Source of the DNA: Pseudoxanthomonas mexicana
GTDB taxonomy: Bacteria > Pseudomonadota > Gammaproteobacteria > Xanthomonadales > Xanthomonadaceae
DNA: 54,091 bases
Assembly (NCBI RefSeq): GCF_010093385.1
Contig: NZ_PDWV01000024.1
Location: forward strand, 1 to 54,091
Direction of reading: 5' to 3'
The notes beneath the pieces were generated by a model. It searched no databases and was not told the DNA's origin. It saw nothing but the letters and a program-made list of their open reading frames with translations. Of the stretch, positions 15,650 through 24,335 are shown one piece after another (the first letter of the stretch is position 1; every line of letters begins with the position of its first letter). Made by a program: the position numbers and the translations under genes.

Positions 15650-15723
15650 GGGGACATCATCCTGGAAGATGCTATGCCGTGCTGTAGGGCCGTGATCGAG
15701 CTGCGTCCGTCTGCAACCCCGTT

Positions 15724-15829
15724 CGTCATCCCGGCGCACGCCGGGATCCATCTTGATCCTGCTGTTGCCTTGGATACGGGACAAGAAGCAAGATCAAAAT
15801 GGGTCCCAGCTTGCGCTGGGACGACGACG
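15724..15829. repeat. Long imperfect inverted repeat (GTCATCCCGGCGCACGCCGG type)
   Basis: The left part (15724-15758) and the reverse complement of the right part (15790-15829) match in most positions, each carrying its own small palindrome (CCCGGCGCACGCCGGG and CCCAGCTTGCGCTGGG). It resembles dispersed intergenic repeats of Xanthomonadaceae and fills the gap between rnr and the GFA gene. Confidence 0.7.
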
Positions 15830-15836
15830 TACTTGC

Positions 15837-18302
15837 TCAATACTTCCGCTTCTTCCGCTTGGCCGGCTGGCCACGTGGCGGAGGCGGCGGCAGGCCCTGG
15901 TCCTGCTTGTCCTCCACCAGGCGGAAGTCGATCTTGCGCTCTTCCAGGCTGGCCTTCAGCACGATGATGCGCACCCGGTCGCCCAGCCGGAACGACATGC
16001 CGCGACGCTCGCCGGACAGCGTCTTGCGGAGCGGATCGAAGTGGTAATAGTCGTGCGGCAGCTGGGTCACGTGGACCAGCCCGTTGACCTTGGACTGGTC
16101 CAGCTCCACGAACAGGCCGAAGCTGGTGACGCCACTGATGACGCCGTCGAACTGGCCGCCGACATGCTGCTCCATCCAGGCCGCGCGGTAGCGTTCGTCG
16201 ACCTCGCGCTCGGCTTCGTCGGCACGGCGCGCACGCTCCGAACACTGCAGCGAAAGCGCCGCCATCTCGTGTTCGGAATACTGGAATTTCTCCGGCTTTC
16301 CCTTGGTCAGCGCGTACTTGATGGCGCGGTGCACGAGCAGGTCGGGATACCGCCGGATCGGCGAAGTGAAGTGTGCGTAGGCTTCCAGCGCCAGGCCGAA
16401 GTGACCGGCATTGTCCGGCGAGTAGACCGCCAGGCTCTGGCTGCGCAGCACCACCGATTCCAGCAGGGCCACGTCGGGACGCTCACGGATCTTCTTCAGC
16501 AACTGGGTGAAATCCCGTGGCTGCACCTTGCCCCAGGGCGGCAGGCTCAACTTGAATTCCTTGAGGAACTCGAGCAGGTCGGCGTACTTGGATTCCGGCG
16601 GCCGGTCGTGCACGCGGTACGGCGCGGGAATGCGCGCGCCCAACAGGAACCGGGCGGCCTCCACGTTGGCCGCAATCATGCATTCCTCGATCAGCTTGTG
16701 CGCATCGTTCCGCTGCAGCATGCCGGCCTGGGTGACCTCCCCGCGATTGTCCAGTTCGAAGCGGACTTCGGACGTCTCGAACTCGATCGCGCCGCGCTTC
16801 TCGCGCGCCTTGGCCAGCAGGCCATACAGCTCGTGCAGGCGCTCGACCTGCGGCAGCAGCGCGCCGATGGACTGGCGGGCCTCGGCGTCGCCCTCGCCCA
16901 CCGCCTTCCACACCTGGTCGTAGGGCAGGCGTGCGTTCGAACGCATCACCGCCTCGTAGAACTTCGACTGGGTGACTTCGCCCTCGCTGTTGACCTGCAT
17001 GTCGCAGACGAAGCACATGCGGTCCACTTTCGGATTCAGCGAGCAGATGCCGTTGGACAAGGTCTCCGGCAGCATGGGCACCACGAAACCCGGGAAGTAC
17101 ACCGACGTCGCACGCTTCTGCGCCTCATCGTCCAGCGGCGTGCCGGGACGCACGTAGTGCGAGACATCGGCGATGGCCACGACCAGGCGATAGCCGCTGC
17201 GGTTCTTCATGCGCAGGCCCTGGCGATTGCTCTCGCAATACACCGCATCGTCGAAGTCCTTCGCGTCGGCGCCGTCGATGGTCACCAGCGGCATGTCGCG
17301 CAGGTCGACGCGGTTGCCGATCATCGCCGGCTCGATCACCAGCGGTACCGCCGTGGCCTCGTCCAGCACCTCCTGCGGGAACTCGTGCGGCAGGTTGTGG
17401 CCGTGGATCGCGGCCTCCACCACCAGCGACGGCGTCAGGCTGTCGCCCAGCACGGCGATGACCTTGCCGATGGGCGGGCGACGCGCATCCGGCGCCTGGG
17501 TCAGCTCGACCACCACCAGCTGGCCATCGCGCGCGCCGCCAGTGGCGTCCTGCGGGATCTGGACGTTGCGCTGGATGCGCTTGTCGTCCGGCGCCACGTA
17601 GGCGATGCCGACCTCGAAGCCGAAACGGCCGATCAGCCGGGTGACCCCGCGTTCCAGCACGCGCGCGATGCTGCCTTCGCGGCGGCCGCGCCGGTCGATG
17701 CCGGTGACGTTGGCCAGCGCACGGTCGCCATGCATGACCTTGCGCATTTCATAGGGCGGCAGGAACAGGTCGTCGCCCCCGCCGGCGTCGGGCCGCAGGA
17801 AGCCGAAACCGTCCGGGTTGGCGATCACCGTGCCGGCGATCAGCGCGGTGTGCTGCACCGGCGCGAAACCGCCGCGCCGGTTCTGCACCAGTTGTCCGTC
17901 GCGGACCATCGCGCCCAGGCGCTTGGACAGGGCCTCGAAGCGGTCGGGTGCCTGCAGGCCCAGCGGACCGGCGATCTCCTCGGCCGTCTGCGGTCCCTCG
18001 GCGGCCTCGAGGAAACCGAGGATGGCTTCGCGACTGGCGATGGGCTGGTCATAACGTTGCGCTTCGCGCTGCGCGTGCGGGTCGACGAAACGCCCCGACG
18101 TGCGCGCGGGCGCGGCGCGGCGCGTGGCCGGCGCCGAAGACTTCGCCCCGCCGCCGGTCGGCGGGAGGTCGGGCATCCAGGGGGGGAGGCTCTTCCCGGT
18201 CTTGGCGGGTTTGCCCGATCGCTGCCCGACACTCTTCGTGCGCGGGGTGCTTCCCTTGCCGGCGCCGCTCTTGCCGCCGTTCCGTGTGGTTTTCTTGGTC
18301 AT
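15837..18302 (-). CDS. rnr: Ribonuclease R
   Basis: 3'-5' exoribonuclease that degrades structured RNA and takes part in trans-translation and cold survival, 821 residues. An N-terminal Lys/Arg/Gly-rich tail (about 1-80) leads into a winged-helix region (SREAILGFLEAAEGPQTAEE), cold-shock domains, and the RNB catalytic domain with the Asp cluster DGADAKDFDDAVY. It ends with the S1 domain (FDGVISGVTSFGLFVELD) and a short basic tail. The ATG at 18302 (MTKKTTRN) was preferred. A start 18 codons further upstream is possible but would overlap the tRNA promoter region. No good Shine-Dalgarno is visible. Confidence 0.92.
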   Translation of the reverse strand: MTKKTTRNGGKSGAGKGSTPRTKSVGQRSGKPAKTGKSLPPWMPDLPPTGGGAKSSAPATRRAAPARTSGRFVDPHAQREAQRYDQPIASREAILGFLEAAEGPQTAEEIAGPLGLQAPDRFEALSKRLGAMVRDGQLVQNRRGGFAPVQHTALIAGTVIANPDGFGFLRPDAGGGDDLFLPPYEMRKVMHGDRALANVTGIDRRGRREGSIARVLERGVTRLIGRFGFEVGIAYVAPDDKRIQRNVQIPQDATGGARDGQLVVVELTQAPDARRPPIGKVIAVLGDSLTPSLVVEAAIHGHNLPHEFPQEVLDEATAVPLVIEPAMIGNRVDLRDMPLVTIDGADAKDFDDAVYCESNRQGLRMKNRSGYRLVVAIADVSHYVRPGTPLDDEAQKRATSVYFPGFVVPMLPETLSNGICSLNPKVDRMCFVCDMQVNSEGEVTQSKFYEAVMRSNARLPYDQVWKAVGEGDAEARQSIGALLPQVERLHELYGLLAKAREKRGAIEFETSEVRFELDNRGEVTQAGMLQRNDAHKLIEECMIAANVEAARFLLGARIPAPYRVHDRPPESKYADLLEFLKEFKLSLPPWGKVQPRDFTQLLKKIRERPDVALLESVVLRSQSLAVYSPDNAGHFGLALEAYAHFTSPIRRYPDLLVHRAIKYALTKGKPEKFQYSEHEMAALSLQCSERARRADEAEREVDERYRAAWMEQHVGGQFDGVISGVTSFGLFVELDQSKVNGLVHVTQLPHDYYHFDPLRKTLSGERRGMSFRLGDRVRIIVLKASLEERKIDFRLVEDKQDQGLPPPPPRGQPAKRKKRKY

Positions 18303-18349
18303 GCGTCGATGGTACACCCCGGCTGAACAACGCCATGCGAAAACACCCG

Positions 18350-18378
18350 TTGACATTCACCCGTCCGGTCCGCAAAAT
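18350..18378 (+). promoter_or_regulatory. tRNA-Leu promoter
   Basis: TTGACA (18350-18355), a 17-base spacer and CAAAAT (18373-18378), followed at once by a GC-only stretch GCGCGCC. That resembles a stringent-control discriminator. The -10 ends 17 bases before the mature tRNA. Confidence 0.8.
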
Positions 18379-18395
18379 GCGCGCCTCGCTTACCT

Positions 18396-18480
<85 letters not shown>

Positions 18481-18492
18481 CGCATCACGAAG

Positions 18493-18521
18493 ACCCTCGC
18501 GCAAGCGGGGGTTTTTCGTTT
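18493..18521 (+). terminator. Intrinsic terminator after tRNA-Leu
   Basis: The stem ACCCTCGC (18493-18500) / GCGGGGGT (18505-18512) has one wobble pair and a GCAA tetraloop, then TTTTTCGTTTCC. Confidence 0.88.
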
Positions 18522-18611
18522 CCGGCGGCCGGACGCCTCACACACGCATGCCGGCAACCGAAGTAGGCTGATGGCCGGCCGTCAGGCGGCACCTTCACCC
18601 CCGGGGCACGC

Positions 18612-20432
18612 ATGGAGTTCCAACAGATCCTCTTCTTGGTCATCCTGGTGGTCACGCTGGGGCTGTTCATCAGCGAGAAGCTGCGCATCGACCTGGTGGC
18701 GCTGCTGGCCCTGCTGGCACTGACCCTGACCGGGATCCTGGGACCGAAGGACGCGCTGGCCGGCTTCGCCAGCGAACCGGCGATCATCGTCGCCGCGGTG
18801 TTCGTGCTGTCGGCCGGCCTGTCGGCCACCGGCATCACCGACCGCATCGGCGCCGGTATCGGCCGGGCCGCAGGCGGCAGCGAGTGGCGCACCATCGCCG
18901 TGGTCATGCCAGCCACGGCGGCGCTGGCGGCGTTCTCGCACCACGTGATGGTCACGGCGATGATGCTGCCTATCCTGATGCGCATCGCGCGCGAGCAGAA
19001 GCTGGCCGCATCGCGCCTGCTGATGCCCATGTCGCTGGCCGCATCGCTGGGCACCACGCTGACGCTGTTCAGCGCACCGGCATTCCTGTTGTCCAACGAC
19101 CTGATCAAGCGCGCCGACCTGCCCGCGCTGGACATCTTCGCCATCACCCCCATCGGCATCGCGCTGGTGCTGCTGGGCACGGTGTACATGCTGCTGGCGC
19201 GCTGGCTGGTGCCCAAGCGCGACGGGGAAACGCCGCAGGGCGATTACCTGAAGCTGGACCGCTACTACACCGAGCTGCTGGTGGAAGCGGATTCGCCCTG
19301 GGTCGGCAAGACCCGCGGCGACTTCTCGGACGCGTTCAAGGATCGCCTGCAGGTGGTCGACTGGCTGCGCCACGGCATGCGTCGCCGCAACCAGCACCCC
19401 GAAAGCCCGTTGGCCGCCGGCGATGTGCTGCTGGTACGCGCCTCGCCAGACGAGATCGCCTCCATCCGCGACGAGCCCGGCTTGGCCCTGCACGCCGTGG
19501 CCAAGTACGGCGATACCCCGGGCGAGCGTCCCAAGTCCGAAGCGCTGGGCGACGAACAGCTGGTGCAGGCGGTCGTGGCGCCCCATTCGGAGTTCGTCGG
19601 CCGCAGCGTGGCCGACATCGACTTCCTGCGCAATCTCGGCGTGGTGGTGGTGGGCCTGTGGCGCCGCGAGGGCTGGCTGCACGGCGAACTGTCCGAAACC
19701 GTGCTGCAGGAAGGCGACCTGCTGGTCCTGTGGGGCCAGCAAGAGAACCTGGAACCGCTGGCGACCCACCACGGTTTCCTGATGCTGATGCCGTTCAGCG
19801 GCCGGGAGAAGTCGCGCCGGCGCGCACCGGTGGCGCTGCTGATCATGGCGGCCGCCGGGGCCGCCGCGGCCACCGAGACGCTGGCGCCGCACATCGCGTT
19901 CCTGGCGGGGGCGGTGGCGATGGTGCTGACGCGCTGCGTGGACATCGAGCGCGCCTACCAGGAAATCGACGTGCGCATCTTCGTGATGATCGGCGGGGTG
20001 ATTCCGCTGGGCATCGCCATGGAAAAGACCGGCACCGCCGCACTGGTGGCCGACCTGCTGCTGAACCACGCCGCCCACTGGTCGCCGCTGGTGCTGCTGC
20101 TGGTGATGTTCGGTACGGCCGCGCTGCTGACCCAGATCCTGTCCGATGCCGCCACCACGGTGCTGCTGGCGCCGATCGCGCTGGCACTGGCCACGGGACT
20201 GGGCTTGAACCCGGTGCCGTTCGTGGTCTGCACGGCGATGGGGGCGGTAGCCTCGTTCCTCACCCCCATCGGCCATCACGGCAACCTGCTGATCCTCACT
20301 CCGGGCCGCTACACGTTCGGCGATTTCCTGCGCGTGGGCGCGCCCCTCACCCTGGCCATCGCCTTCACCACCGCCTGGCTGGCACGCTGGCTGTGGCTGG
20401 GCGGACCGCTGCTGCCGGGTATCGGCGGCTGA
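18612..20432 (+). CDS. SLC13-family permease with two central TrkA-C domains
   Basis: 606-residue inner-membrane anion transporter of the SLC13/DASS type. The N-terminal membrane half (about 1-200, with SHHVMVTAMMLPILMRIA and SLGTTLTLFSAPAFLLSN) leads to two cytoplasmic TrkA-C (RCK-C) regulatory domains (about 210-390, each with GDVLLVRASP or GDLLVLWG strands). A C-terminal membrane half (395-600) carries the matching hairpin motif TQILSDAATTVLLAPIA and FLTPIGHHGNLL. The substrate is probably sulfate or a dicarboxylate, which is not determinable here. It stands alone between the tRNA and parC. Confidence 0.85.
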   Translation: MEFQQILFLVILVVTLGLFISEKLRIDLVALLALLALTLTGILGPKDALAGFASEPAIIVAAVFVLSAGLSATGITDRIGAGIGRAAGGSEWRTIAVVMPATAALAAFSHHVMVTAMMLPILMRIAREQKLAASRLLMPMSLAASLGTTLTLFSAPAFLLSNDLIKRADLPALDIFAITPIGIALVLLGTVYMLLARWLVPKRDGETPQGDYLKLDRYYTELLVEADSPWVGKTRGDFSDAFKDRLQVVDWLRHGMRRRNQHPESPLAAGDVLLVRASPDEIASIRDEPGLALHAVAKYGDTPGERPKSEALGDEQLVQAVVAPHSEFVGRSVADIDFLRNLGVVVVGLWRREGWLHGELSETVLQEGDLLVLWGQQENLEPLATHHGFLMLMPFSGREKSRRRAPVALLIMAAAGAAAATETLAPHIAFLAGAVAMVLTRCVDIERAYQEIDVRIFVMIGGVIPLGIAMEKTGTAALVADLLLNHAAHWSPLVLLLVMFGTAALLTQILSDAATTVLLAPIALALATGLGLNPVPFVVCTAMGAVASFLTPIGHHGNLLILTPGRYTFGDFLRVGAPLTLAIAFTTAWLARWLWLGGPLLPGIGG

Positions 20433-20488
20433 GACGGGGCGGCGGGTAGAATGGCCGGGTTTTCCGACCCGCAGACCGTACGCCCGCA

Positions 20489-22732
20489 ATGACCGAAACG
20501 ATCCGCCCCACCTTCCACGGCTTCGAGCAGATCCCGCTGCGCGAGTACGCCGAGCGCGCCTACCTCGACTACTCGATGTACGTGGTGCTGGACCGCGCCC
20601 TGCCCTTCATCGGCGACGGGTTGAAGCCGGTGCAGCGGCGCATCGTCTATTCAATGAGCGAACTCGGCCTGAACGCCGGCGCGAAGCCGAAGAAGTCCGC
20701 GCGCACCGTCGGCGACGTGATCGGCAAGTACCACCCGCACGGCGACAGCGCCTGCTACGAAGCGCTGGTGCTGATGGCGCAGCCGTTCTCGTACCGCTAT
20801 CCGCTGATCGAAGGCCAGGGCAACTTCGGCTCGCCGGACGATCCGAAGTCGTTCGCGGCCATGCGTTACACCGAATCCAAGCTCACCCCTATCGCCGAAG
20901 TGCTGCTGGGCGAGCTGGGCCAGGGCACGGTGGACTGGACGCCGAACTTCGACGGCACGCTGGAAGAGCCGACCTGGCTGCCGGCGCGCCTGCCGCACCT
21001 GCTGCTCAACGGCCCCACCGGCATCGCGGTGGGCATGGCCACCGACGTGCCGCCGCACAACCTCAACGAGATCGTCAGTGCCTGCATCCGCCTGATCGAC
21101 GATCCGGACGCCACCGTCGCCGACCTGTGCGAGCACGTACGCGGCCCGGATTACCCCACCAAGGCGGAGATCATCACCGCGCCCTCCGACCTGCGCGCGA
21201 TGTACGAGAACGGCACCGGCAGCGTCCGCGCGCGTGCGGTGTGGCGCAAGGACAACGCCAACCTCGTCATCGAGGCCCTGCCCTACCAGGTGTCGCCGTC
21301 CAAGGTGATCGAGCAGATCGCGGCGCAGATGCGGGCCAAGAAGCTGCCCTGGCTTGAGGACATCCGCGACGAATCCGACCACGCCAACCCGGTGCGCGTG
21401 GTGCTGATCCCGCGATCCAACCGCGTGGATGCCGAACAGCTGATGGGCCACCTGTTCGCCACGACCGACCTGGAGAAGAGCTACCGGGTCAATCTCAACA
21501 TCATCGGGCTGGACGGCCGCCCGCAGGTCAAGACCCTGCGGATGCTGCTGACCGAGTGGCTGGCGTTCCGCAGCGACACTGTCACCCGCCGCCTGAAGCA
21601 CCGCCTGGAGAAGGTCGAGCGCCGCCTGCACCTGTTGGAAGGCCTGCTGGTCGCGTTCCTCAACCTGGATGAAGTCATCCGCATCATCCGCACCGAGGAC
21701 GAGCCGAAGACGGCGCTGATCGCGCGCTTCGCACTGAGCGAGGAACAGGCGGACTACATCCTCGAGACCAAGCTGAAACAGCTCGCCCGCCTGGAGGAAA
21801 TGAAGATCCGCGGCGAGCAGGACGAGCTGCGGGCCGAGCGCGAGAAGATCGCCGGCATCCTCGAGTCGAAGGCCAAGCTGAAGAAGCTGATCAAGGACGA
21901 ACTGACCGCCGACGCGAAGAAGTTCGGCGACGCCCGCCTGTCGCCGCTGGTGCAACGCGACGCCGCGCAGGCGCTGGACGAGACCGAACTGGTCGCCAGC
22001 GAGCCGATGACCGTCGTGCTGTCGGAGAAGGGCTGGATCCGCGCCGCCAAGGGCCACGACGTGGATGCGTCCACGCTGTCCTACCGCGACGGCGACGGAC
22101 TGTTGGGTGCCGTGCGCTCGCGCAGCACGCAGCAGGTCGCCTTCCTCGATTCGGAGGGCCGCAGCTATTCGACCGCCGTGCACACGCTGCCGTCCGCGCG
22201 CGGCAATGGCGAGCCGCTGACCGGCCGCTTCTCACCGGCGGCAGGCGCCTCGTTCCAGGCACTGGCCACCGGCGACAACGACAGCCGCTTCGTGCTGGCG
22301 TCGTCGCACGGCTACGGGTTCGTCACCCGCTTCGAGAACCTCACCGGTCGCCAGAAGGCCGGCAAGGCGATGCTCAACCTGACCGCAGGCGCGAACGTCC
22401 TGCAGCCCGCGCAGGTGCCCAACACCGAGACCGATCGCATCGTCGCCGTCACCAGCGCCGGTCACCTGCTCGCGTTCCCGGTCAGCGAACTGCCGGAACT
22501 CGACAAGGGCAAGGGCAACAAGATCATCGAGATCCCGAAGGCCAAGCTCGGCACCGAGCGCGTGGTCGCGATCGCCGCGGTGTCGCCCGGCGCGACGCTG
22601 CTGGTCAAGAGCGGCCAGCGCACGATGAGCCTGTCGTTCAAGGACCTGGACGAATATGTGGGTGCGCGGGCGACGCGGGGCGGGTTGTTGCCGCGGGGGT
22701 GGCAGAAGGTCGAGGGACTGGACGTCCAGTAG
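20489..22732 (+). CDS. parC: DNA topoisomerase IV subunit A
   Basis: Decatenating type IIA topoisomerase subunit, 747 residues. The active-site Tyr127 lies in [11 protein letters not shown]. The quinolone-determining region [12 protein letters not shown] has Ser87 and Glu91, equivalent to the wild-type Ser80/Glu84 of E. coli ParC. A coiled-coil tower follows, then a C-terminal beta-pinwheel. TAGAAT at 20447-20452 could be a -10 box. A 13-base piece of the 3' end recurs downstream (22796-22808). The partner parE is not in the window. Confidence 0.95.
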   Translation: MTETIRPTFHGFEQIPLREYAERAYLDYSMYVVLDRALPFIGDGLKPVQRRIVYSMSELGLNAGAKPKKSARTVGDVIGKYHPHGDSACYEALVLMAQPFSYRYPLIEGQGNFGSPDDPKSFAAMRYTESKLTPIAEVLLGELGQGTVDWTPNFDGTLEEPTWLPARLPHLLLNGPTGIAVGMATDVPPHNLNEIVSACIRLIDDPDATVADLCEHVRGPDYPTKAEIITAPSDLRAMYENGTGSVRARAVWRKDNANLVIEALPYQVSPSKVIEQIAAQMRAKKLPWLEDIRDESDHANPVRVVLIPRSNRVDAEQLMGHLFATTDLEKSYRVNLNIIGLDGRPQVKTLRMLLTEWLAFRSDTVTRRLKHRLEKVERRLHLLEGLLVAFLNLDEVIRIIRTEDEPKTALIARFALSEEQADYILETKLKQLARLEEMKIRGEQDELRAEREKIAGILESKAKLKKLIKDELTADAKKFGDARLSPLVQRDAAQALDETELVASEPMTVVLSEKGWIRAAKGHDVDASTLSYRDGDGLLGAVRSRSTQQVAFLDSEGRSYSTAVHTLPSARGNGEPLTGRFSPAAGASFQALATGDNDSRFVLASSHGYGFVTRFENLTGRQKAGKAMLNLTAGANVLQPAQVPNTETDRIVAVTSAGHLLAFPVSELPELDKGKGNKIIEIPKAKLGTERVVAIAAVSPGATLLVKSGQRTMSLSFKDLDEYVGARATRGGLLPRGWQKVEGLDVQ

Positions 22733-22795
22733 TTCACCACATGCGCGCGCTGCGGCGCGTTCGTCACCGCCGCCAACCATGGTTTCAGGGGGCGC

Positions 22796-22815
22796 GGCAG
22801 AAGGTCGACGGACGG
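22796..22815 (+). repeat. Short repeat of the parC 3' end
   Basis: GGCAGAAGGTCGA at 22701-22713 in the parC tail recurs exactly at 22796-22808, with similar flanks. The in-frame reading RQKVDGRD resembles the parC C-terminus WQKVEGLD. It may be a decayed second copy of the gene end. The match is short. Confidence 0.4.
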
Positions 22816-22895
22816 GATGCGTTCACGAGCGTCCGTAACATCATCGCCGCTGTATGGCGAGTTCCCCTCTGCCCGTTTCAACGAGGACTACACCC

Positions 22896-23558
22896 ATGGA
22901 CGCCGACTTCTGGTTGCAACGCTGGCAGGAAGGCCAGATCGGCTTCCATCGCAGCGACGTGATGCCGTTGCTGGAAAAGCACTGGCCCTCGCTGCAGCTG
23001 CCGGCGGGCAGTCGCGTGCTGGTGCCGCTATGCGGGAAATCGCTCGACATGCACTGGCTGGCGGCGCAGGGCCATCGCGTGCTGGGCGTGGAGCTGTCAC
23101 CGCTGGCGGTGACGCAGTTCTTCGAGGAAGCCGGACTGACACCGGTGCGGACGACGAGCCCATACGGCGAGCACTTCAGCGCCGGCCCGGTGGAGATCAT
23201 CCTGGGCGATGCATTCGGGCTGGATCCGGCGCTGCTCGCGGAGGTGGCCGGGGTGTACGACCGTGCGGCGCTGATCGCGTTGCCGCCGGACCTGCGCCTG
23301 CGCTATCGCGACACGGCCTATGCATCGCTCCCCACCGGATGCCAGGGACTGCTCATCACGCTGGAGTATCCGCAGGCCGAGAAGGCCGGTCCGCCGTTCT
23401 CGGTGGAACAGCCCGAGGTGGAAGCGCTGTTCGCCACGCCGTGGCGGCAGGAGCTGCTGGAACGGCGCGACATCCTGGACCAGGAGCCGCGCTTCCGCGA
23501 AGAAGGCCTGAGCGCGCTGGCGACCGCCGTGTACCACCTGACGAACGGACATCTGTAG
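22896..23558 (+). CDS. tpm: Thiopurine S-methyltransferase (TPMT-like)
   Basis: SAM-dependent methyltransferase of 220 residues, the length of bacterial TPMT. In bacteria it methylates thiopurines and selenium or tellurium oxyanions. It has the N-terminal FWLQRWQEGQIGFHR motif, the SAM loop VLVPLCGKSLDMHWLA, GVELSPLAV and DRAALIALPPDLR. The ATG at 22896 has GAGGA upstream. The stop codon TAG is part of the GTAGG foot of a REP element that begins at 23555. Confidence 0.92.
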   Translation: MDADFWLQRWQEGQIGFHRSDVMPLLEKHWPSLQLPAGSRVLVPLCGKSLDMHWLAAQGHRVLGVELSPLAVTQFFEEAGLTPVRTTSPYGEHFSAGPVEIILGDAFGLDPALLAEVAGVYDRAALIALPPDLRLRYRDTAYASLPTGCQGLLITLEYPQAEKAGPPFSVEQPEVEALFATPWRQELLERRDILDQEPRFREEGLSALATAVYHLTNGHL

Positions 23559-23628
23559 GAGCGGGCCATGCCCGCGATGCTCTTGCGTTACCGGCGTCAA
23601 AAGCATCGCGCCCATGGGGCGCTCCTAC
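23555..23628. repeat. REP-type palindrome (GTAGGAGCGGGCC family) at the tpm stop
   Basis: The left arm starts GTAGGAGCGGGCCATGCCCG (23555) and the right arm 23603-23628 is its imperfect reverse complement ending in CTCCTAC. The GTAG foot matches the other REPs here but the stem is of a second family. It lies between tpm and the convergent bacterioferritin. Confidence 0.82.
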
Positions 23629-23694
23629 AGCCAGCGCGGCATCTTGCGCAACGGTCAGGAAATACGAGGCTAACGTCGAGCGCCAGACCCGCGC

Positions 23695-24179
23695 TTACCT
23701 GGCGGTCGGTTCGCCGTCGAGCTTGGAGGTCAGGTACAGCTCGATGCCCAGACGCTTGATCAGGCCCAATTGCTGTTCCAGCCAGTGCGCGTGGTCTTCT
23801 TCCGTATCCTTGAGCTGCGCCAGCAGGATTTCGCGGCTGACGTAGTCGCCGTGCTGTTCGCACAGCGCCATGCCCTTGGCCAGGGGCGCGCGCACCGCGT
23901 ACTCGACCTCCAGGTCGCGCTGCAGCATCTCCTCGACGGTCTTGCCGGCCGTGAAGGCTTCCGGACGCATGTCCGGGTCGCCCTCCAGGAACAGGATGCG
24001 CCGCAGCAGCGCGTCGGCGTGCTGGGTTTCTTCCTGCATTTCGTGGTCGATGCGGTGGAACAGCGCCTTCAGGCCCATGTCCTCGTAGCGCCTCGAGTGG
24101 TGAAATACTGGTCGCGCGCGGCCAGTTCGCCGCGCAACAGGAACTTGAGGTAGTCGACGACGTCCGGGTGGCCTTTCAT
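23695..24179 (-). pseudogene. bfr: Bacterioferritin with a one-base deletion (frameshift)
   Basis: Iron-storage ferritin subunit. From the ATG at 24179 the frame reads [19 protein letters not shown] and on to QYF. It then shifts at about 24100/24101, where one base is missing (expected F-I-H-S-R-R). The remaining frame to the TAA at 23695 is intact. Restored, the protein has 161 residues, the family's normal size, with ferroxidase ligands Glu18, Glu51 and His54. Residue 52, the heme-ligand Met in E. coli Bfr, is Thr, so it would be a non-heme-binding subunit type. Either the gene is recently inactivated or the base is a sequencing error. Confidence 0.85.
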
Positions 24180-24335
24180 GGGGGTACGGCTCCTGTAGCA
24201 AGGCGCACAGGATGCCCGATCCCGCCGGCCGGCGGCCGAATCGGAATCAGTCGCGTTCGTCGTCGCACCGCGGCGTGGACCGTCATCGCTTCCGTGGAAT
24301 AATCGCAGCGCCCGCCCCTAGCCTCAGGACCCGCA

